In this document: positions 26,182 through 36,175 of the stretch, in pieces
Numbering within the stretch: position 1 is the stretch's first letter
How the letters are laid out: each line of letters opens with the position of its first letter
Source of the DNA: Cyclobacteriaceae bacterium
Lineage (GTDB): Bacteria; Bacteroidota; Bacteroidia; Cytophagales; Cyclobacteriaceae
DNA: 64,000 nucleotides
Direction of reading: 5' to 3'
Assembly: GCA_019638235.1 (NCBI GenBank)
Contig: JAHBUE010000004.1
Coordinates: 62,001-126,000, forward strand
The notes under the pieces: generated by a model
Databases searched by the model: none
What the model was told of the DNA's origin: nothing
Seen by the model: the letters and a program-made list of their open reading frames with translations, nothing else
Position numbers and translations under genes: made by a program

Positions 26182-26250
26182 CGAAAAAAGATCCATCTCT
26201 TGTGTTTGATTTCAAGGCAAATGCAGGAGTTGGTAGCCATGCCAAAAAAT

Positions 26251-26826
26251 ATGAGACAACTGATAACCATATTGACAATAACTCTATTGGGACTGAATAA
26301 TGTATTTGGTTGTGTTTGTAATGATTTGGACTATAAAAAAATGTTAAAGACTTATGACTACGTTGTAATCGGACGACCAACGACAAATATTCATCCTGAC
26401 AGTGTAGCGGTACGACTATTAAATAATGAAGGAAAAGGAAGTGAAGTTTTCTTTACAATTGAGAAAATAATAAAGGGTGATTTTAAGCAGGGTAAGGTTA
26501 TCATTTATCAAATTGGACGAGGTAGTTGTCTCGGAATGCTAAGATTAGGAGACAAATACTTAATATTTGGACACAAAAAGAATTATGCTCCGCCACCACC
26601 AGGATATTTTAGCCCAATTGTAGAAATTGACTCATTGACTGGAAAGGAAGAAATAATCTATGCTCCTTTCGACAACACATCTATTGTTGGAGACTATATA
26701 GAAACGATTAAGGATAACTACGACATAGTTTACACAGGACTTTGTGGGCTCTTTAGTGAGCGGACAAAGTTTTACCGACAGACAAGAAAGTGGCGTAAAA
26801 ATGACATTCAAAAAAATCACAGTTGA
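26251..26826 (+). CDS. Secreted TIMP/netrin-like (NTR-fold) protein
   Basis: About 191 residues. I use the Met that starts MRQLITILTITLLGLNNVFG. Earlier in-frame Mets at 26221 and 26239 are possible. Signal cleavage before CVC would leave an N-terminal C-x-C, as in tissue inhibitors of metalloproteinases. The later VVIGRPTT, FFTIEKIIKG and GSCLGMLRLGDKYLIFG match the TIMP/NTR beta-barrel pattern. A lipobox (VFGC) could instead make it a lipoprotein. The gene is visibly more AT-rich than its neighbours, suggesting acquisition. The target protease or ligand is unknown. Confidence 0.65.
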   Translation: MRQLITILTITLLGLNNVFGCVCNDLDYKKMLKTYDYVVIGRPTTNIHPDSVAVRLLNNEGKGSEVFFTIEKIIKGDFKQGKVIIYQIGRGSCLGMLRLGDKYLIFGHKKNYAPPPPGYFSPIVEIDSLTGKEEIIYAPFDNTSIVGDYIETIKDNYDIVYTGLCGLFSERTKFYRQTRKWRKNDIQKNHS

Positions 26827-26881
26827 CAATTGCACAGACCGCCAACACTTAGCCGTTGCTTGTGTTCGCACGCCAGCAGCC

Positions 26882-26905
26882 CACGTTGGTGTTTTCATCA
26901 ACGTG
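26882..26905. repeat. Short hairpin downstream of the TIMP-like gene
   Basis: Arms CACGTTGGTG and CATCAACGTG pair at nine of ten positions around a 4-nt loop (TTTT). It may terminate the TIMP-like gene, but no T run follows. Confidence 0.35.
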
Positions 26906-26969
26906 CAAGATGGAAGAAGATAACAGGTTTAAAAAATAGAAATGGATGTAAGCGGCAGATATATCAAAC

Positions 26970-27007
26970 AATAAACCCAACCGGCACACCGTCCGGTTGG
27001 GTTTATT
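26970..27007. terminator. Strong bidirectional terminator
   Basis: A perfect 15-bp stem, AATAAACCCAACCGG with CCGGTTGGGTTTATT, and an 8-nt loop. It lies just beyond the trxA stop and serves the dnaE-trxA operon. It can also stop rightward transcription from the TIMP-like gene. Confidence 0.85.
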
Positions 27008-27027
27008 GAATAAAATTGTTTTTGTTA

Positions 27028-27351
27028 TCAGGCTACCTGGGCAGCAAGTTTTTGAGCCAGTACAGATTTCGGTACTGCACCAATCTGCTTATCTACAACC
27101 TGGCCGCCTTTAAATACCAATAAGGTAGGGATGGAGCGTATGCCGAACTTGGCAGCGGTTTCAGGGTTTTCATCAACATTAAGTTTGGCCACAACGGCCT
27201 TGCCTTCGTACTCACCGGCAAGCTCTTCCACAACGGGGCCAATCATTTTACAGGGGCCGCACCATTCGGCCCAGAAGTCCACTAAAACGGGTTTATCGGA
27301 TTTAATGGTTTGTTCAAAAGTTGAGTCGGTCAATTCAATAGTTTTGCCCAT
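27028..27351 (-). CDS. trxA: Thioredoxin
   Basis: 107 residues, the full thioredoxin length. The redox motif is in [15 protein letters not shown] and the cis-proline loop in RSIPTLLVF. It has no signal peptide, so it is the cytoplasmic disulfide reductant. It starts 15 bp downstream of dnaE on the same strand and ends at the strong terminator, so dnaE-trxA is an operon, a pairing common in Bacteroidota. Confidence 0.97.
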   Translation of the reverse strand: MGKTIELTDSTFEQTIKSDKPVLVDFWAEWCGPCKMIGPVVEELAGEYEGKAVVAKLNVDENPETAAKFGIRSIPTLLVFKGGQVVDKQIGAVPKSVLAQKLAAQVA

Positions 27352-27366
27352 AAAAGTATGTTATAG

Positions 27367-30300
27367 TTATTGGTTAATTAGTTCTGCTGATTCCAACACA
27401 AAGGTAGGAGAATTAGTTTCATCATCCTCCAGGTCAACTAAGTTATCTTCAATGCGTGTTTCGGTGAGCCAACGCACCTGGAACTTATCCGTAATCACCC
27501 CTATTTCGCCATACTTTTTAAACTCCTGCACTAAGGCATTGCTCACATTCAGCCGGTAATTGCGCGAAAGAAGCTCTACCTGGAGGGTTTCCTGGTCATC
27601 TTTAATAACGAGTTGAAGGGCAGCCTGCCCCGGGTTGTTTTTGCATTGCGTTTCAAGGGTGTCAACAACTTCTTTGGTGATGCCGTGAACGGGTAATCGC
27701 AAAGCCAATCCCTGAAGCCGCTTTTGTACCAGTTCGTTCAACAACTCAATCCCGCGAATGCGGAATTCCACTTCCATACGCCCCCAGGTGTTGCGTTGTA
27801 TCATGCCTTCAATAAACAAAAACCAGCCTTGCGACATATAGTTTTTATATTTCATGTAATCCTCACCAAACAACGTGAAGGTGAAGTTGCCACTGTAATC
27901 TTCAATGGTAAACTTTCCGAATGGTCTTCCGGTTTTGGTTGTACGATGCTCTACGGCTGTTACAATGCCGCAGATTTTCGTTTCGCGACCAATCATGTTT
28001 TCAATGTCGAGCAACTGGTTGCAGAGTGTATTGCAAAACGCATCTAATTCAAACCGGAAATTATCGAGCGGATGACCGGATATATAAATGCCCACAACTT
28101 CTTTTTCCAGATTCAGTTTTTCAATTTCACTGAAAGGCTCAACCGGTTCAATTTTTGGTTTGGGCATGGCCGTTCCCGATGACCCACCGAACAAACTTAC
28201 CTGCGAACTTTGTTCATCGAGTTGTGCTTTGGCGGCATACTTCGCAGCCTTCTCAATTAAGCTTGCATCTCCGTCTTTCGCATACACATATTGCCTGCGG
28301 TGAATGCCCTCAAAGCAGTCGAACGCCCCGGATAAAGCAAGGCATTCAAATGTTTTTTTGTTTATCGAACGTTGATTAACGCGCTTGGCGAAATCAAAAA
28401 TATCCTCGAAGTGTCCGTGTGCATCGCGTTCATGAATGATAGCCTCAACAGCCGAATCGCCTGCGCCTTTAATAGCGCCAAGCCCAAACCGGATTTCTCC
28501 GTTTTTATTCACTTCAAAATATACACCCGACTCGTTTACGTGCGGCCCCAACACCGGTATGCCTAAGTAGCGGCATTCTTCAATAAAGTACGTTACCTTG
28601 TCGAGGTTGCTTTGCGAGTGTGTTAGTACAGCCGCCATATATTCGGCCGGGTAATTGGCTTTGAGGTAGGCTGTATGATAGGCCACCAACGAATAACACG
28701 TTGAGTGTGATTTATTAAACGCATACTGCGCAAAAGCTTCCCAGTCAACCCAGATTTTTTCGCAGGTTTCCTGTGCGTGCCCATTGGCTTTACAACCTTC
28801 AATGAATTTATCCTTCATCTTGTCGAGCACGCTCTTTTGTTTTTTACCCATTGCTTTCCGCAATACATCGGCATCGCCTTTACTAAAGTTGGCCAACTTC
28901 TGCGAAAGCAACATCACCTGTTCCTGATAGACGGTAATGCCATAAGTTTCGGCAAGAAACTCTTCCATTTCGGGTAAATCGTATTTGATAGGCTCATGGC
29001 CGTGCTTACGATTAATAAATGCCGGAATGTATTCCATTGGCCCCGGTCGGTACAGGGCGTTCATGGCAATTAAATCTTCAAACTTATCGGGCTTGAGCTG
29101 GCGCAGGTACTTCTGCATTCCGGTACTTTCAAACTGAAACGTGCCAGACGTTTCGCCACGCTGAAAGAGTTGATAGGCTTTTTCATCATCTAACGGAACG
29201 CTGTCAATGTCAATTTCTATGCTCTTACTTTTTTTAATGTTTTTAAGCGCGGTATTAATGATAGAAAGCGTGGTCAGGCCAAGAAAATCCATTTTCAACA
29301 ATCCAGCGCCTTCCACCACGCTGTTATCGAATTGCGTTACCAGCATGTTGGAGTCTTTGGCCGTAGCCACCGGAACAAACTTGGTTAGTTCATCGGGTGT
29401 GATGATTACTCCGCAGGCATGTGTACCCGTGTTGCGAACAGAACCTTCCAATACAATGGCTTGCTTGAGTACATCGGCTTTTAAATCGCTCCCTCCTTTA
29501 ATATCAGCCAATTCTTTCACCTCTTCAAAGGCGGCATCCAGGGTTGTGCCCGGTCGTTCAGGAACCATTTTGGCAAGGAAGTTTGCATCCGGCAACGGAA
29601 GCTGCATTACCCGTGCGCAATCGCGAATGGAAGATTTCGCAGCCATGGTTCCGTATGTTATAATTTGGGCTACCTGGTTTTTGCCATACTTGTCGATTAC
29701 ATACTTCAATACTTTATCGCGGCCTTCGTCATCAAAGTCAATATCAATATCGGGTAGCGATATACGGTCGGGATTCAGGAAACGCTCAAACAGCAAATCG
29801 TATTTGATTGGGTCAACGTTGGTAATGCCTATGCAATAGGCAACAGCCGAACCGGCAGCGGAACCACGCCCCGGCCCAACAGAAACACCCATTTCTCTCG
29901 CTTTGGAAGTAAAGTCTTGTACGATAAGAAAGTATCCGGGGTAACCTGTTTTGCGAATAGTTTCCAGTTCAAAGTCGATTCTTTCTTTTAACTGGGAATT
30001 TAGTTCACCGTATTTCTTTTCAGCCCCTTCGTATGTGAGGTGTTTCAGGTAATCGTCTTCTGTTTTAAATTCTTTCGGAATATCAAATTTTGGAAGCGCA
30101 ACTTCGCGTTCAAGGCTGTACGTTTCAATCTTATTAATTATTGCGCTGATGGTTTCAATTGCTTCGGGCAGGTCGCGAAAAATGGATTTCATTTCATCCT
30201 GCGATTTGAAATAAAATTCGTTGTTGGGTAAACCATACCGATAGCCTCGCCCTTCGCCTATCGGTGTAGATTTGAATTCGCCTTCTTTAATACACAGCAA

Positions 30301-31671
30301 TACATCGTGCGCGTTTGATTCTTCCTTGTCTATATAATACACTTCGTTGGCTGCGAAGTATTTCACATTGTATTTCCTGGCAAAGCCAAGCAATACTTCG
30401 TTCACGTGATCTTCTTCCTGAAGCCCGTGGCGATTAAGTTCAACATAAAAATCATCGCCAAACTGTTCGTGCCACCAGTTGAAGGCATCTTCTGCCTGGC
30501 GCTCTCCCACATGTAGTATCAGATGTGGTATTTCGCTTGATAGTGTTCCGGTTGTTGCAATGAGGTCTTGCTTGTATTGCGAAACTAATGCCTTATCAAT
30601 GCGCGGATAAATGCCGTACAAGCCTTCTGTAAAACCTAACGAGCTAAGTATAGCCAGGTTTTGATAACCGTTTTTGTTTTTGGCGATTAATACCTGGTTA
30701 TAGCGTTTATCCGGATTGTCTTTGGTGAATTTTAGTTTCGTTCTTTCGTCTGCGAGATAGAACTCGCATCCCACAATGGGTTTGATATTATGCGCCAACG
30801 CCTCGCGCACAAATTTGAATGCGCCATACATATTGCCCAAATCAGTTAAAGCAACTGCGGGCATGTTCAGCGCCTGGGCTTTGGTTACCAATGCTTTTAT
30901 TTCGGGTGTAGCCTGGAGCACCGAGTATTGCGAATGTATGTGAAGGTGACAGAAAGACGCATCAATAGAAGCAGATTGGTCGCCATCAAGCGAATAGCCG
31001 GCATCTTTTCTGCGTTTGCGTTTTGCGAAGTTGGCTTCATCAAGTTGAGGCTCTTCGTAAACAATATCGGTAATGGGCGTGCTGTCGGCAGGTTTGACTA
31101 CCTTTTTTTCAATCAGCCCGAAATAACAGCGTGCGGTAGCGGCCACATCATAGGCTGCGTCATGTGCATCGCCAAAATCTTTCCCGAAAAGTTTTTCGTG
31201 CAGCTCAATCAGGCGGGGCATTTTAAGTCTTCCGCCTATACCGCCACTTAGCTGGCAAAATTCAATTGACGCAAGGCCGGTATCTGTTTTTGCGGTAGCA
31301 AGAAATTTATCCGGGGAAATTTGTTTTCGGATAAGTTCGGCACCGATAATATTAATATCAAATTCAATATTATGCCCTACCAACAGCTCGGTGCGCTCAA
31401 GGTCTGCCAGAAAGGCGTCCAGCACTTTTTTCAGGTCATGACCTTCTTCCGTGGCACGTTGCGTTGAAATTCCGTGTATCTGTTCTGCCTTAAAGGGAAT
31501 GTTGAAACCGTCCGGTTTAATAATGTAGTTCTGTTGTGCCAGCAGTTTTCCATGCCTGTCGTGCAGTTGCCAGGCTAATTGAACGAGCCTGGGCCAGTTT
31601 TCCAGGTCGGTTATAGGCGCGGTTTTGTTATGCGGAATCCCAGTGGTTTCCGTGTCAAAAATCAGGTACAT
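27367..31671 (-). CDS. dnaE: DNA polymerase III alpha subunit with fused N-terminal proofreading exonuclease
   Basis: 1434 residues. Residues 1 to about 185 are a DnaQ-type 3'-5' exonuclease with its motifs intact: DTETTG, NIEFD and HDAAYD (the ExoIII H-x4-D). A PHP domain follows (HLHIHSQYSVL, about 245), then the C-family polymerase core with GPGRGSAAGS and the catalytic acidic cluster PDIDIDFDDEGRD, the fingers, an HhH region and an OB domain near residue 1200 (TKICGIVTAVEHRTTKTGRP). Fusion of proofreading to DnaE is the Bacteroidota arrangement. It makes the replicative polymerase self-correcting without a separate epsilon protein. Confidence 0.96.
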   Translation of the reverse strand: MYLIFDTETTGIPHNKTAPITDLENWPRLVQLAWQLHDRHGKLLAQQNYIIKPDGFNIPFKAEQIHGISTQRATEEGHDLKKVLDAFLADLERTELLVGHNIEFDINIIGAELIRKQISPDKFLATAKTDTGLASIEFCQLSGGIGGRLKMPRLIELHEKLFGKDFGDAHDAAYDVAATARCYFGLIEKKVVKPADSTPITDIVYEEPQLDEANFAKRKRRKDAGYSLDGDQSASIDASFCHLHIHSQYSVLQATPEIKALVTKAQALNMPAVALTDLGNMYGAFKFVREALAHNIKPIVGCEFYLADERTKLKFTKDNPDKRYNQVLIAKNKNGYQNLAILSSLGFTEGLYGIYPRIDKALVSQYKQDLIATTGTLSSEIPHLILHVGERQAEDAFNWWHEQFGDDFYVELNRHGLQEEDHVNEVLLGFARKYNVKYFAANEVYYIDKEESNAHDVLLCIKEGEFKSTPIGEGRGYRYGLPNNEFYFKSQDEMKSIFRDLPEAIETISAIINKIETYSLEREVALPKFDIPKEFKTEDDYLKHLTYEGAEKKYGELNSQLKERIDFELETIRKTGYPGYFLIVQDFTSKAREMGVSVGPGRGSAAGSAVAYCIGITNVDPIKYDLLFERFLNPDRISLPDIDIDFDDEGRDKVLKYVIDKYGKNQVAQIITYGTMAAKSSIRDCARVMQLPLPDANFLAKMVPERPGTTLDAAFEEVKELADIKGGSDLKADVLKQAIVLEGSVRNTGTHACGVIITPDELTKFVPVATAKDSNMLVTQFDNSVVEGAGLLKMDFLGLTTLSIINTALKNIKKSKSIEIDIDSVPLDDEKAYQLFQRGETSGTFQFESTGMQKYLRQLKPDKFEDLIAMNALYRPGPMEYIPAFINRKHGHEPIKYDLPEMEEFLAETYGITVYQEQVMLLSQKLANFSKGDADVLRKAMGKKQKSVLDKMKDKFIEGCKANGHAQETCEKIWVDWEAFAQYAFNKSHSTCYSLVAYHTAYLKANYPAEYMAAVLTHSQSNLDKVTYFIEECRYLGIPVLGPHVNESGVYFEVNKNGEIRFGLGAIKGAGDSAVEAIIHERDAHGHFEDIFDFAKRVNQRSINKKTFECLALSGAFDCFEGIHRRQYVYAKDGDASLIEKAAKYAAKAQLDEQSSQVSLFGGSSGTAMPKPKIEPVEPFSEIEKLNLEKEVVGIYISGHPLDNFRFELDAFCNTLCNQLLDIENMIGRETKICGIVTAVEHRTTKTGRPFGKFTIEDYSGNFTFTLFGEDYMKYKNYMSQGWFLFIEGMIQRNTWGRMEVEFRIRGIELLNELVQKRLQGLALRLPVHGITKEVVDTLETQCKNNPGQAALQLVIKDDQETLQVELLSRNYRLNVSNALVQEFKKYGEIGVITDKFQVRWLTETRIEDNLVDLEDDETNSPTFVLESAELINQ

Positions 31672-31791
31672 CTAAATCGTGTTCGTAGTGGTTGAAAACT
31701 GTAAAAATACGCGCTTTGGCAGACTAATTCCATTCCCATTATTGTATATTATTCCTGAAATGGGACTATAACCCAATTTATGGCCGTATGG

Positions 31792-31799
31792 TATTTTTG
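31792..31799 (+). promoter_or_regulatory. Candidate -7 box upstream of the small membrane ORF
   Basis: TATTTTTG fits TAnnTTTG exactly and lies about 73 bp before the ATG at 31873. The -33 region is only partly conserved (TTTA near 31777). Confidence 0.35.
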
Positions 31800-31872
31800 T
31801 AACTACTTGATATTCTGCACTATTAATATTTGGGCTTAGTTTTGGCAATTACCGGCTCAAAGACAATTCGTT

Positions 31873-31980
31873 ATGAAACGGTTTATTAACAAGTTTGGAG
31901 ATTGGGTAAAACGCGAATGGTTCCTGATCGTGATGGTTTTTGTGATAGCAATCATTATCGCCTTATTTCAATTAGGCTGA
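31873..31980 (+). CDS. Putative 35-residue single-pass membrane protein
   Basis: A short frame, ATG to TGA, beginning MKRFINKFGDWVKREW and followed by a hydrophobic helix (about residues 17-33, FLIVMVFVIAIIIALF). The basic amphipathic start followed by one helix is typical of small regulatory or stabilising membrane proteins. It lies alone between dnaE and sdhC with a candidate promoter upstream. No homology is known to me, so it is supported only by composition and position. Confidence 0.5.
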   Translation: MKRFINKFGDWVKREWFLIVMVFVIAIIIALFQLG

Positions 31981-32105
31981 TTTATACAATAGTGTACACC
32001 ACGCGTGTTTAGAAAGCCTTTAAACTACACGCATCAATTGTTTGGTATTCCATCGCGAAGTATTTTTATGCGTTTGCAATAATTTGTTAAGCATAACATA
32101 CACCT

Positions 32106-32792
32106 ATGACATGGTTTACTAAATTTTTGTCGAGTTCATTAGGCAAAAAAATTCTCATGGCCCTTACGGGTCTTTTCCTCATTTCGTTTCTGGCCGTGCA
32201 TTTGGCCGGTAACCTTCAGCTCCTCAAAGATGATGGCGGCAAGTCGTTTAATATCTATGCGGAGTTTATGAGCACTAACGCGCTTGTTCAAACTATCTCG
32301 AAAGGAAACTTTGCCTTTATCCTTATTCATGCGGTGTACGGCATTATCTTATCGGTTCAAAACCGCAAAGCACGCGGCCCGGTTGGCTATGCACAAACTT
32401 CCGGTAAGTCTTCCGCGTGGGCTTCGCGTAATATGGGTATTCTCGGAACGATAATTCTGGCCTTTATCATTATTCACCTGAAAGATTTTTGGGCGCAAAT
32501 GCACTACGGCTCTATCCCCACGGTGAATTATGATGGCGCTGAAGTTCGCGACCTGGCAAACATTGTAGATATCTGGTTTGATAAAGCCTGGTATGTTGCC
32601 GTGTATGTGATTTGCATGGGTGCGATTGGGTTTCATTTGTGGCATGGTTTCGCCAGTGCGTTTCAAACGCTTGGGCTTAATCACCTTAAATACAACGGCC
32701 TGATAAGATTTGTAGGAAGGGCGTTTGCCATTATCGTACCTGCGTTGTTTGCAGCTATTCCGTTGTTCATGTTTTTTGACATTTCTTTTTAA
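32106..32792 (+). CDS. sdhC: Succinate dehydrogenase/fumarate reductase cytochrome b subunit
   Basis: 228 residues with five membrane helices, the class B (dihaem) anchor type found in Bacillus, Wolinella and Bacteroidota. Candidate haem His ligands lie in VHLAGN, LIHAVYG, IIHLKDF and FHLWHG. It anchors SdhAB to the inner membrane and passes electrons between quinone and the iron-sulfur subunit. The order C-A-B and the gaps of 22 and 2 bp to the next genes show one operon. About 125 bp separate it from the small ORF upstream, and that gap includes an imperfect GCGTG/CACGC inverted repeat. Confidence 0.95.
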   Translation: MTWFTKFLSSSLGKKILMALTGLFLISFLAVHLAGNLQLLKDDGGKSFNIYAEFMSTNALVQTISKGNFAFILIHAVYGIILSVQNRKARGPVGYAQTSGKSSAWASRNMGILGTIILAFIIIHLKDFWAQMHYGSIPTVNYDGAEVRDLANIVDIWFDKAWYVAVYVICMGAIGFHLWHGFASAFQTLGLNHLKYNGLIRFVGRAFAIIVPALFAAIPLFMFFDISF

Positions 32793-32814
32793 CAGAAAAA
32801 TCTGATACCGCAAT

Positions 32815-34737
32815 ATGAAGTTAGATTCAAAAATTCCGGAAGGACCGCTTGCTGAAAAATGGACGAAGCACAAGTTTAATCTCAAGCTGGTCAACCCGGC
32901 CAACAAACGAAAATATGATGTGATTGTAGTGGGCACCGGTCTGGCCGGAGCTTCCGCAGCTGCATCACTTGCCGAACTCGGCTATGATGTAAAGGCATTT
33001 TGCTTTCAGGATAGTCCGCGCAGGGCGCACAGCATTGCCGCTCAAGGCGGAATTAACGCGGCAAAAAATTATCAGAATGATGGCGATAGCGTGTATCGTC
33101 TGTTTTACGATACTATAAAAGGTGGCGACTATCGTGCCCGCGAAGGCAACGTACATCGCTTAGCCGAAGTAAGCGTGAACATTATTGACCAGTGTGTGGC
33201 GCAAGGCGTTCCGTTTGCCCGCGAATATGGTGGCTTGTTGGCAAACCGTTCGTTTGGTGGTGCGCAGGTATCGCGCACGTTTTATGCACGCGGTCAAACC
33301 GGCCAGCAATTGTTGTTGGGTGCATACTCGGCCATGAACAGGCAGATTGCCAATGGAAAAGTAAAAATGTATAACCGCACCGAAATGCTGGACGTGGTTA
33401 TCGTGGATGGCAAAGCGCGCGGCATCATAACCCGCGACCTGGTAACCGGAAAAATTGAAGCGCACAGCGGACATGCCGTACTGTTATGCACAGGTGGATA
33501 CGGCAACGTATTTTATCTATCCACAAACGCAAAAGGCTCTAACGTGACGGCTGCCTGGCGTGCACACAAAAAAGGTGCATTGTTTGGCAATCCTTGCTAT
33601 ACACAAATTCACCCTACTTGTATTCCCGTGTCGGGCGATCACCAATCCAAGCTTACGCTGATGTCGGAATCGTTGCGTAATGATGGCCGCGTGTGGGTGC
33701 CGAAAACAGCACACCCTGGCTTAAAGGCAAAAGATGCTGCAAATATTCCGGAATCTGAACGCGATTATTTCTTAGAAAGAAGGTATCCGTCTTTTGGAAA
33801 TCTTGTTCCGCGCGATGTGGCCTCACGCAATGCTAAAATGGTTTGCGATGAAGGGCGAGGTGTTGGCGCTACCGGCCTGGCCGTGTTCCTGGATTTCTCC
33901 GATGCGATAAAACGCGATGGTAAGAAAACCATTGAAGCGAAGTACGGAAACCTGTTTGATATGTATCAGCAAATCACAGGCGACAACCCGTATGAGGCGC
34001 CTATGATGATCTTCCCGGCCGTGCACTACACTATGGGTGGTCTTTGGGTTGACTATAATTTAATGACTACCGTTCCGGGTTTGTATGCATTGGGCGAAGC
34101 CAACTTCTCCGATCACGGAGCAAATCGTCTTGGTGCAAGTGCCTTGATGCAAGGGTTAGCCGATGGCTATTTTGTTATACCCTACACCATTGGCGATTAC
34201 TTAGCCGGTATGCCTTACGAAAAAGTGAGCACCGACAAGCCGGAGTTTAAAGAAGCGATAGAACAGGCAACAAACAGGCTTAACACATTAGTGAATATTA
34301 ATGGTAATAAAACTGTTGATGAATTTCATCGCGAACTTGGCCTTGCCATGTGGGAATACTGCGGTATGTCGCGTAATGAAGCAGGGCTGAAAACAGCGAA
34401 ACAAAAAATTCAAAGCATCAGGGAAGAGTTTTGGAAGAACGTTAAAATTCTTGGCGGTGCAAATGAATTGAATATGGAATTGGAAAAAGCAAACCGCGTG
34501 GCCGATTTCATGGAATTAGGTGAACTGATGGTTGACGATGCCCTTAGCCGTGCAGAGTCATGCGGAGGTCATTTCCGTGAAGAATCGGCAACAGAAGATG
34601 GTGAAGCAAAACGTAATGATGAACAGTTTGCGTATGTATCGGCATGGGAATACAAAGGCGACAACCAACCTGAAGTGCTTCACAAAGAAGAACTTGTTTT
34701 TGAAAATGTAAAACTTACTCAACGTAGCTATAAGTAA
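32815..34737 (+). CDS. sdhA: Succinate dehydrogenase/fumarate reductase flavoprotein subunit
   Basis: 640 residues. The N-terminal dinucleotide motif is [37 protein letters not shown] contains the His that covalently holds FAD. HPTCIP, the active-site region [25 protein letters not shown] and the Arg in [13 protein letters not shown] follow. It oxidises succinate to fumarate, or the reverse, at the cytoplasmic face. Its length agrees with the class B enzymes. It is encoded between sdhC and sdhB. Confidence 0.97.
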   Translation: MKLDSKIPEGPLAEKWTKHKFNLKLVNPANKRKYDVIVVGTGLAGASAAASLAELGYDVKAFCFQDSPRRAHSIAAQGGINAAKNYQNDGDSVYRLFYDTIKGGDYRAREGNVHRLAEVSVNIIDQCVAQGVPFAREYGGLLANRSFGGAQVSRTFYARGQTGQQLLLGAYSAMNRQIANGKVKMYNRTEMLDVVIVDGKARGIITRDLVTGKIEAHSGHAVLLCTGGYGNVFYLSTNAKGSNVTAAWRAHKKGALFGNPCYTQIHPTCIPVSGDHQSKLTLMSESLRNDGRVWVPKTAHPGLKAKDAANIPESERDYFLERRYPSFGNLVPRDVASRNAKMVCDEGRGVGATGLAVFLDFSDAIKRDGKKTIEAKYGNLFDMYQQITGDNPYEAPMMIFPAVHYTMGGLWVDYNLMTTVPGLYALGEANFSDHGANRLGASALMQGLADGYFVIPYTIGDYLAGMPYEKVSTDKPEFKEAIEQATNRLNTLVNINGNKTVDEFHRELGLAMWEYCGMSRNEAGLKTAKQKIQSIREEFWKNVKILGGANELNMELEKANRVADFMELGELMVDDALSRAESCGGHFREESATEDGEAKRNDEQFAYVSAWEYKGDNQPEVLHKEELVFENVKLTQRSYK

Positions 34738-34739
34738 TT

Positions 34740-35507
34740 ATGAAAGTAACGCTGAAGATATGGCGTCAGAAAAACGCATCTGACAAAGGAGGATTCAAAA
34801 CCTACCAACTCGACCACGCTTCCCCGGATATGTCGTTCCTGGAGATGCTGGACGTGCTGAACACCGAGCTGATTAAAAAAGGAGAAGAGCCTGTTCATTT
34901 CGACCACGATTGCCGCGAAGGTATTTGCGGCATGTGTTCGCTATACATTAATGGCAGGCCGCACGGCCCGTTACAAACAACCACGTGCCAGTTGCACATG
35001 CGCAGCTTTAAAGATGGAGAAACGATTACCATTGAGCCATGGCGTGCAAAATCATTCCCGGTTATTAAAGACCTTATAGTTGACCGTTCAGCATTCGACC
35101 GCATTCAGCAGGCGGGTGGTTATGTTTCGGTTAATACGGGCGGTGTGCCGGATGCAAACGAAATTCCAATACCAAAGAAAATTGCCGATGAAGCATTTGA
35201 TGCAGCTACATGTATTGGTTGTGGTGCATGTGTGGCTGCTTGTAAGAATGCCTCGGCCATGCTGTTTGTGAGCGCTAAGGTTTCGCAGTTTGCGTTGCTG
35301 CCGCAAGGCAAGCCCGAACGCAAGGAACGAGTGGAGAAAATGGTAGCGCAGATGGATGCCGAAGGATTTGGGTCATGCACCAATACAAAAGCGTGCGAAG
35401 CCGAATGCCCGAAAGGCATCAGTGTTACCAACATTGCCCGCCTTAACCGCGAGTATTATGCTGCCGTTGCAAGCTCCTATGAATGGCAGGTAGGCGGAGG
35501 AGAGTAA
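34740..35507 (+). CDS. sdhB: Succinate dehydrogenase/fumarate reductase iron-sulfur subunit
   Basis: 255 residues with ligands for three clusters: [2Fe-2S] in [15 protein letters not shown] plus a later C (TTCQLH), [4Fe-4S] in [15 protein letters not shown], and [3Fe-4S] in [14 protein letters not shown]. It carries electrons from SdhA FAD to the cytochrome b anchor. It starts 2 bp after sdhA and completes the sdhCAB complex used in the TCA cycle and respiration. Confidence 0.97.
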   Translation: MKVTLKIWRQKNASDKGGFKTYQLDHASPDMSFLEMLDVLNTELIKKGEEPVHFDHDCREGICGMCSLYINGRPHGPLQTTTCQLHMRSFKDGETITIEPWRAKSFPVIKDLIVDRSAFDRIQQAGGYVSVNTGGVPDANEIPIPKKIADEAFDAATCIGCGACVAACKNASAMLFVSAKVSQFALLPQGKPERKERVEKMVAQMDAEGFGSCTNTKACEAECPKGISVTNIARLNREYYAAVASSYEWQVGGGE

Positions 35508-35536
35508 TGCTTCTATCAATTACTAATTGGTAATTG

Positions 35537-36040
35537 CTAATTACTCCTGCAAACACCAATACCAGCTCGTCCGCTGGCAGTGTTCAACGCGGCAACACCA
35601 ATGTTTCCGGCTGCGAGTATAATGTCACGGTCTGGCCCGGTTTCAGCTAAGTGAATTTTGATACACGCATTCAAATCTATCAGGTCGTTATACGATATGG
35701 CTGTTTCATCCGCTAATTGGGTTAGAATGGTTTCGCTTTCTCCGGTCGTGGCATTTATGGGGTTAAGCAAAGCGGCAACGTCAACATCGGCTTCGCCTAC
35801 ATCGCCTAAATGCAGGTGCACGGGTAGCTGTTTGGTGCCCTCAGTTCCCGTAAGGCTGATAGACACCGTAGCAGAACCGTCTTTCCGTTCCTTGAACGTA
35901 GCCACTCCACTAATGATGTACACCGAACCTGCCTGAAGGGCATACGATACTTCATTGCCTGTGAATTCGCCTGCCGGATGCTCACTTTCCTGGCACCCTA
36001 AAACGATTAACCCCAATACCAACGCTGCAATTCTTTTCAT
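35537..36040 (-). CDS. CHRD-domain lipoprotein
   Basis: 167 residues. A signal peptide with a lipobox ending VLGC (about Cys16) predicts a lipid-anchored envelope protein. The rest fits the CHRD domain: YIISGVATFKERKDGSATVSISLTG, then LPVHLHLGDV, then a C-terminal half rich in small residues (ETGPDRDIILAAGNIGVAAL). CHRD domains occur in chordin and in many bacterial secreted proteins, and no specific function is known. It converges on sdhB, with a 29-bp gap containing a small CAATTAC/GTAATTG hairpin. Confidence 0.82.
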   Translation of the reverse strand: MKRIAALVLGLIVLGCQESEHPAGEFTGNEVSYALQAGSVYIISGVATFKERKDGSATVSISLTGTEGTKQLPVHLHLGDVGEADVDVAALLNPINATTGESETILTQLADETAISYNDLIDLNACIKIHLAETGPDRDIILAAGNIGVAALNTASGRAGIGVCRSN

Positions 36041-36101
36041 GTTTGCGATAATTTACCCCCAATTTAAAATATTCTGGCTTAATACTATACCGATTTTGGG
36101 T

Positions 36102-36109
36102 TAGATTTG
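36102..36109 (+). promoter_or_regulatory. Candidate -7 box for the LPP20 lipoprotein pair
   Basis: TAGATTTG matches TAnnTTTG exactly, about 67 bp before the GTG start at 36176. No clear -33 element is visible. Confidence 0.38.
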
Positions 36110-36175
36110 TTCATCCTATGCAAAATTGGCACAGAAGTAGCATTACCATAACGCATTAAATCGACTAAAAATTTC

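Noticed and set aside
29207..29839. A 210-residue plus-strand frame
   Set aside because: It is antisense to the catalytic core of dnaE and has a biased Ser/Thr composition.
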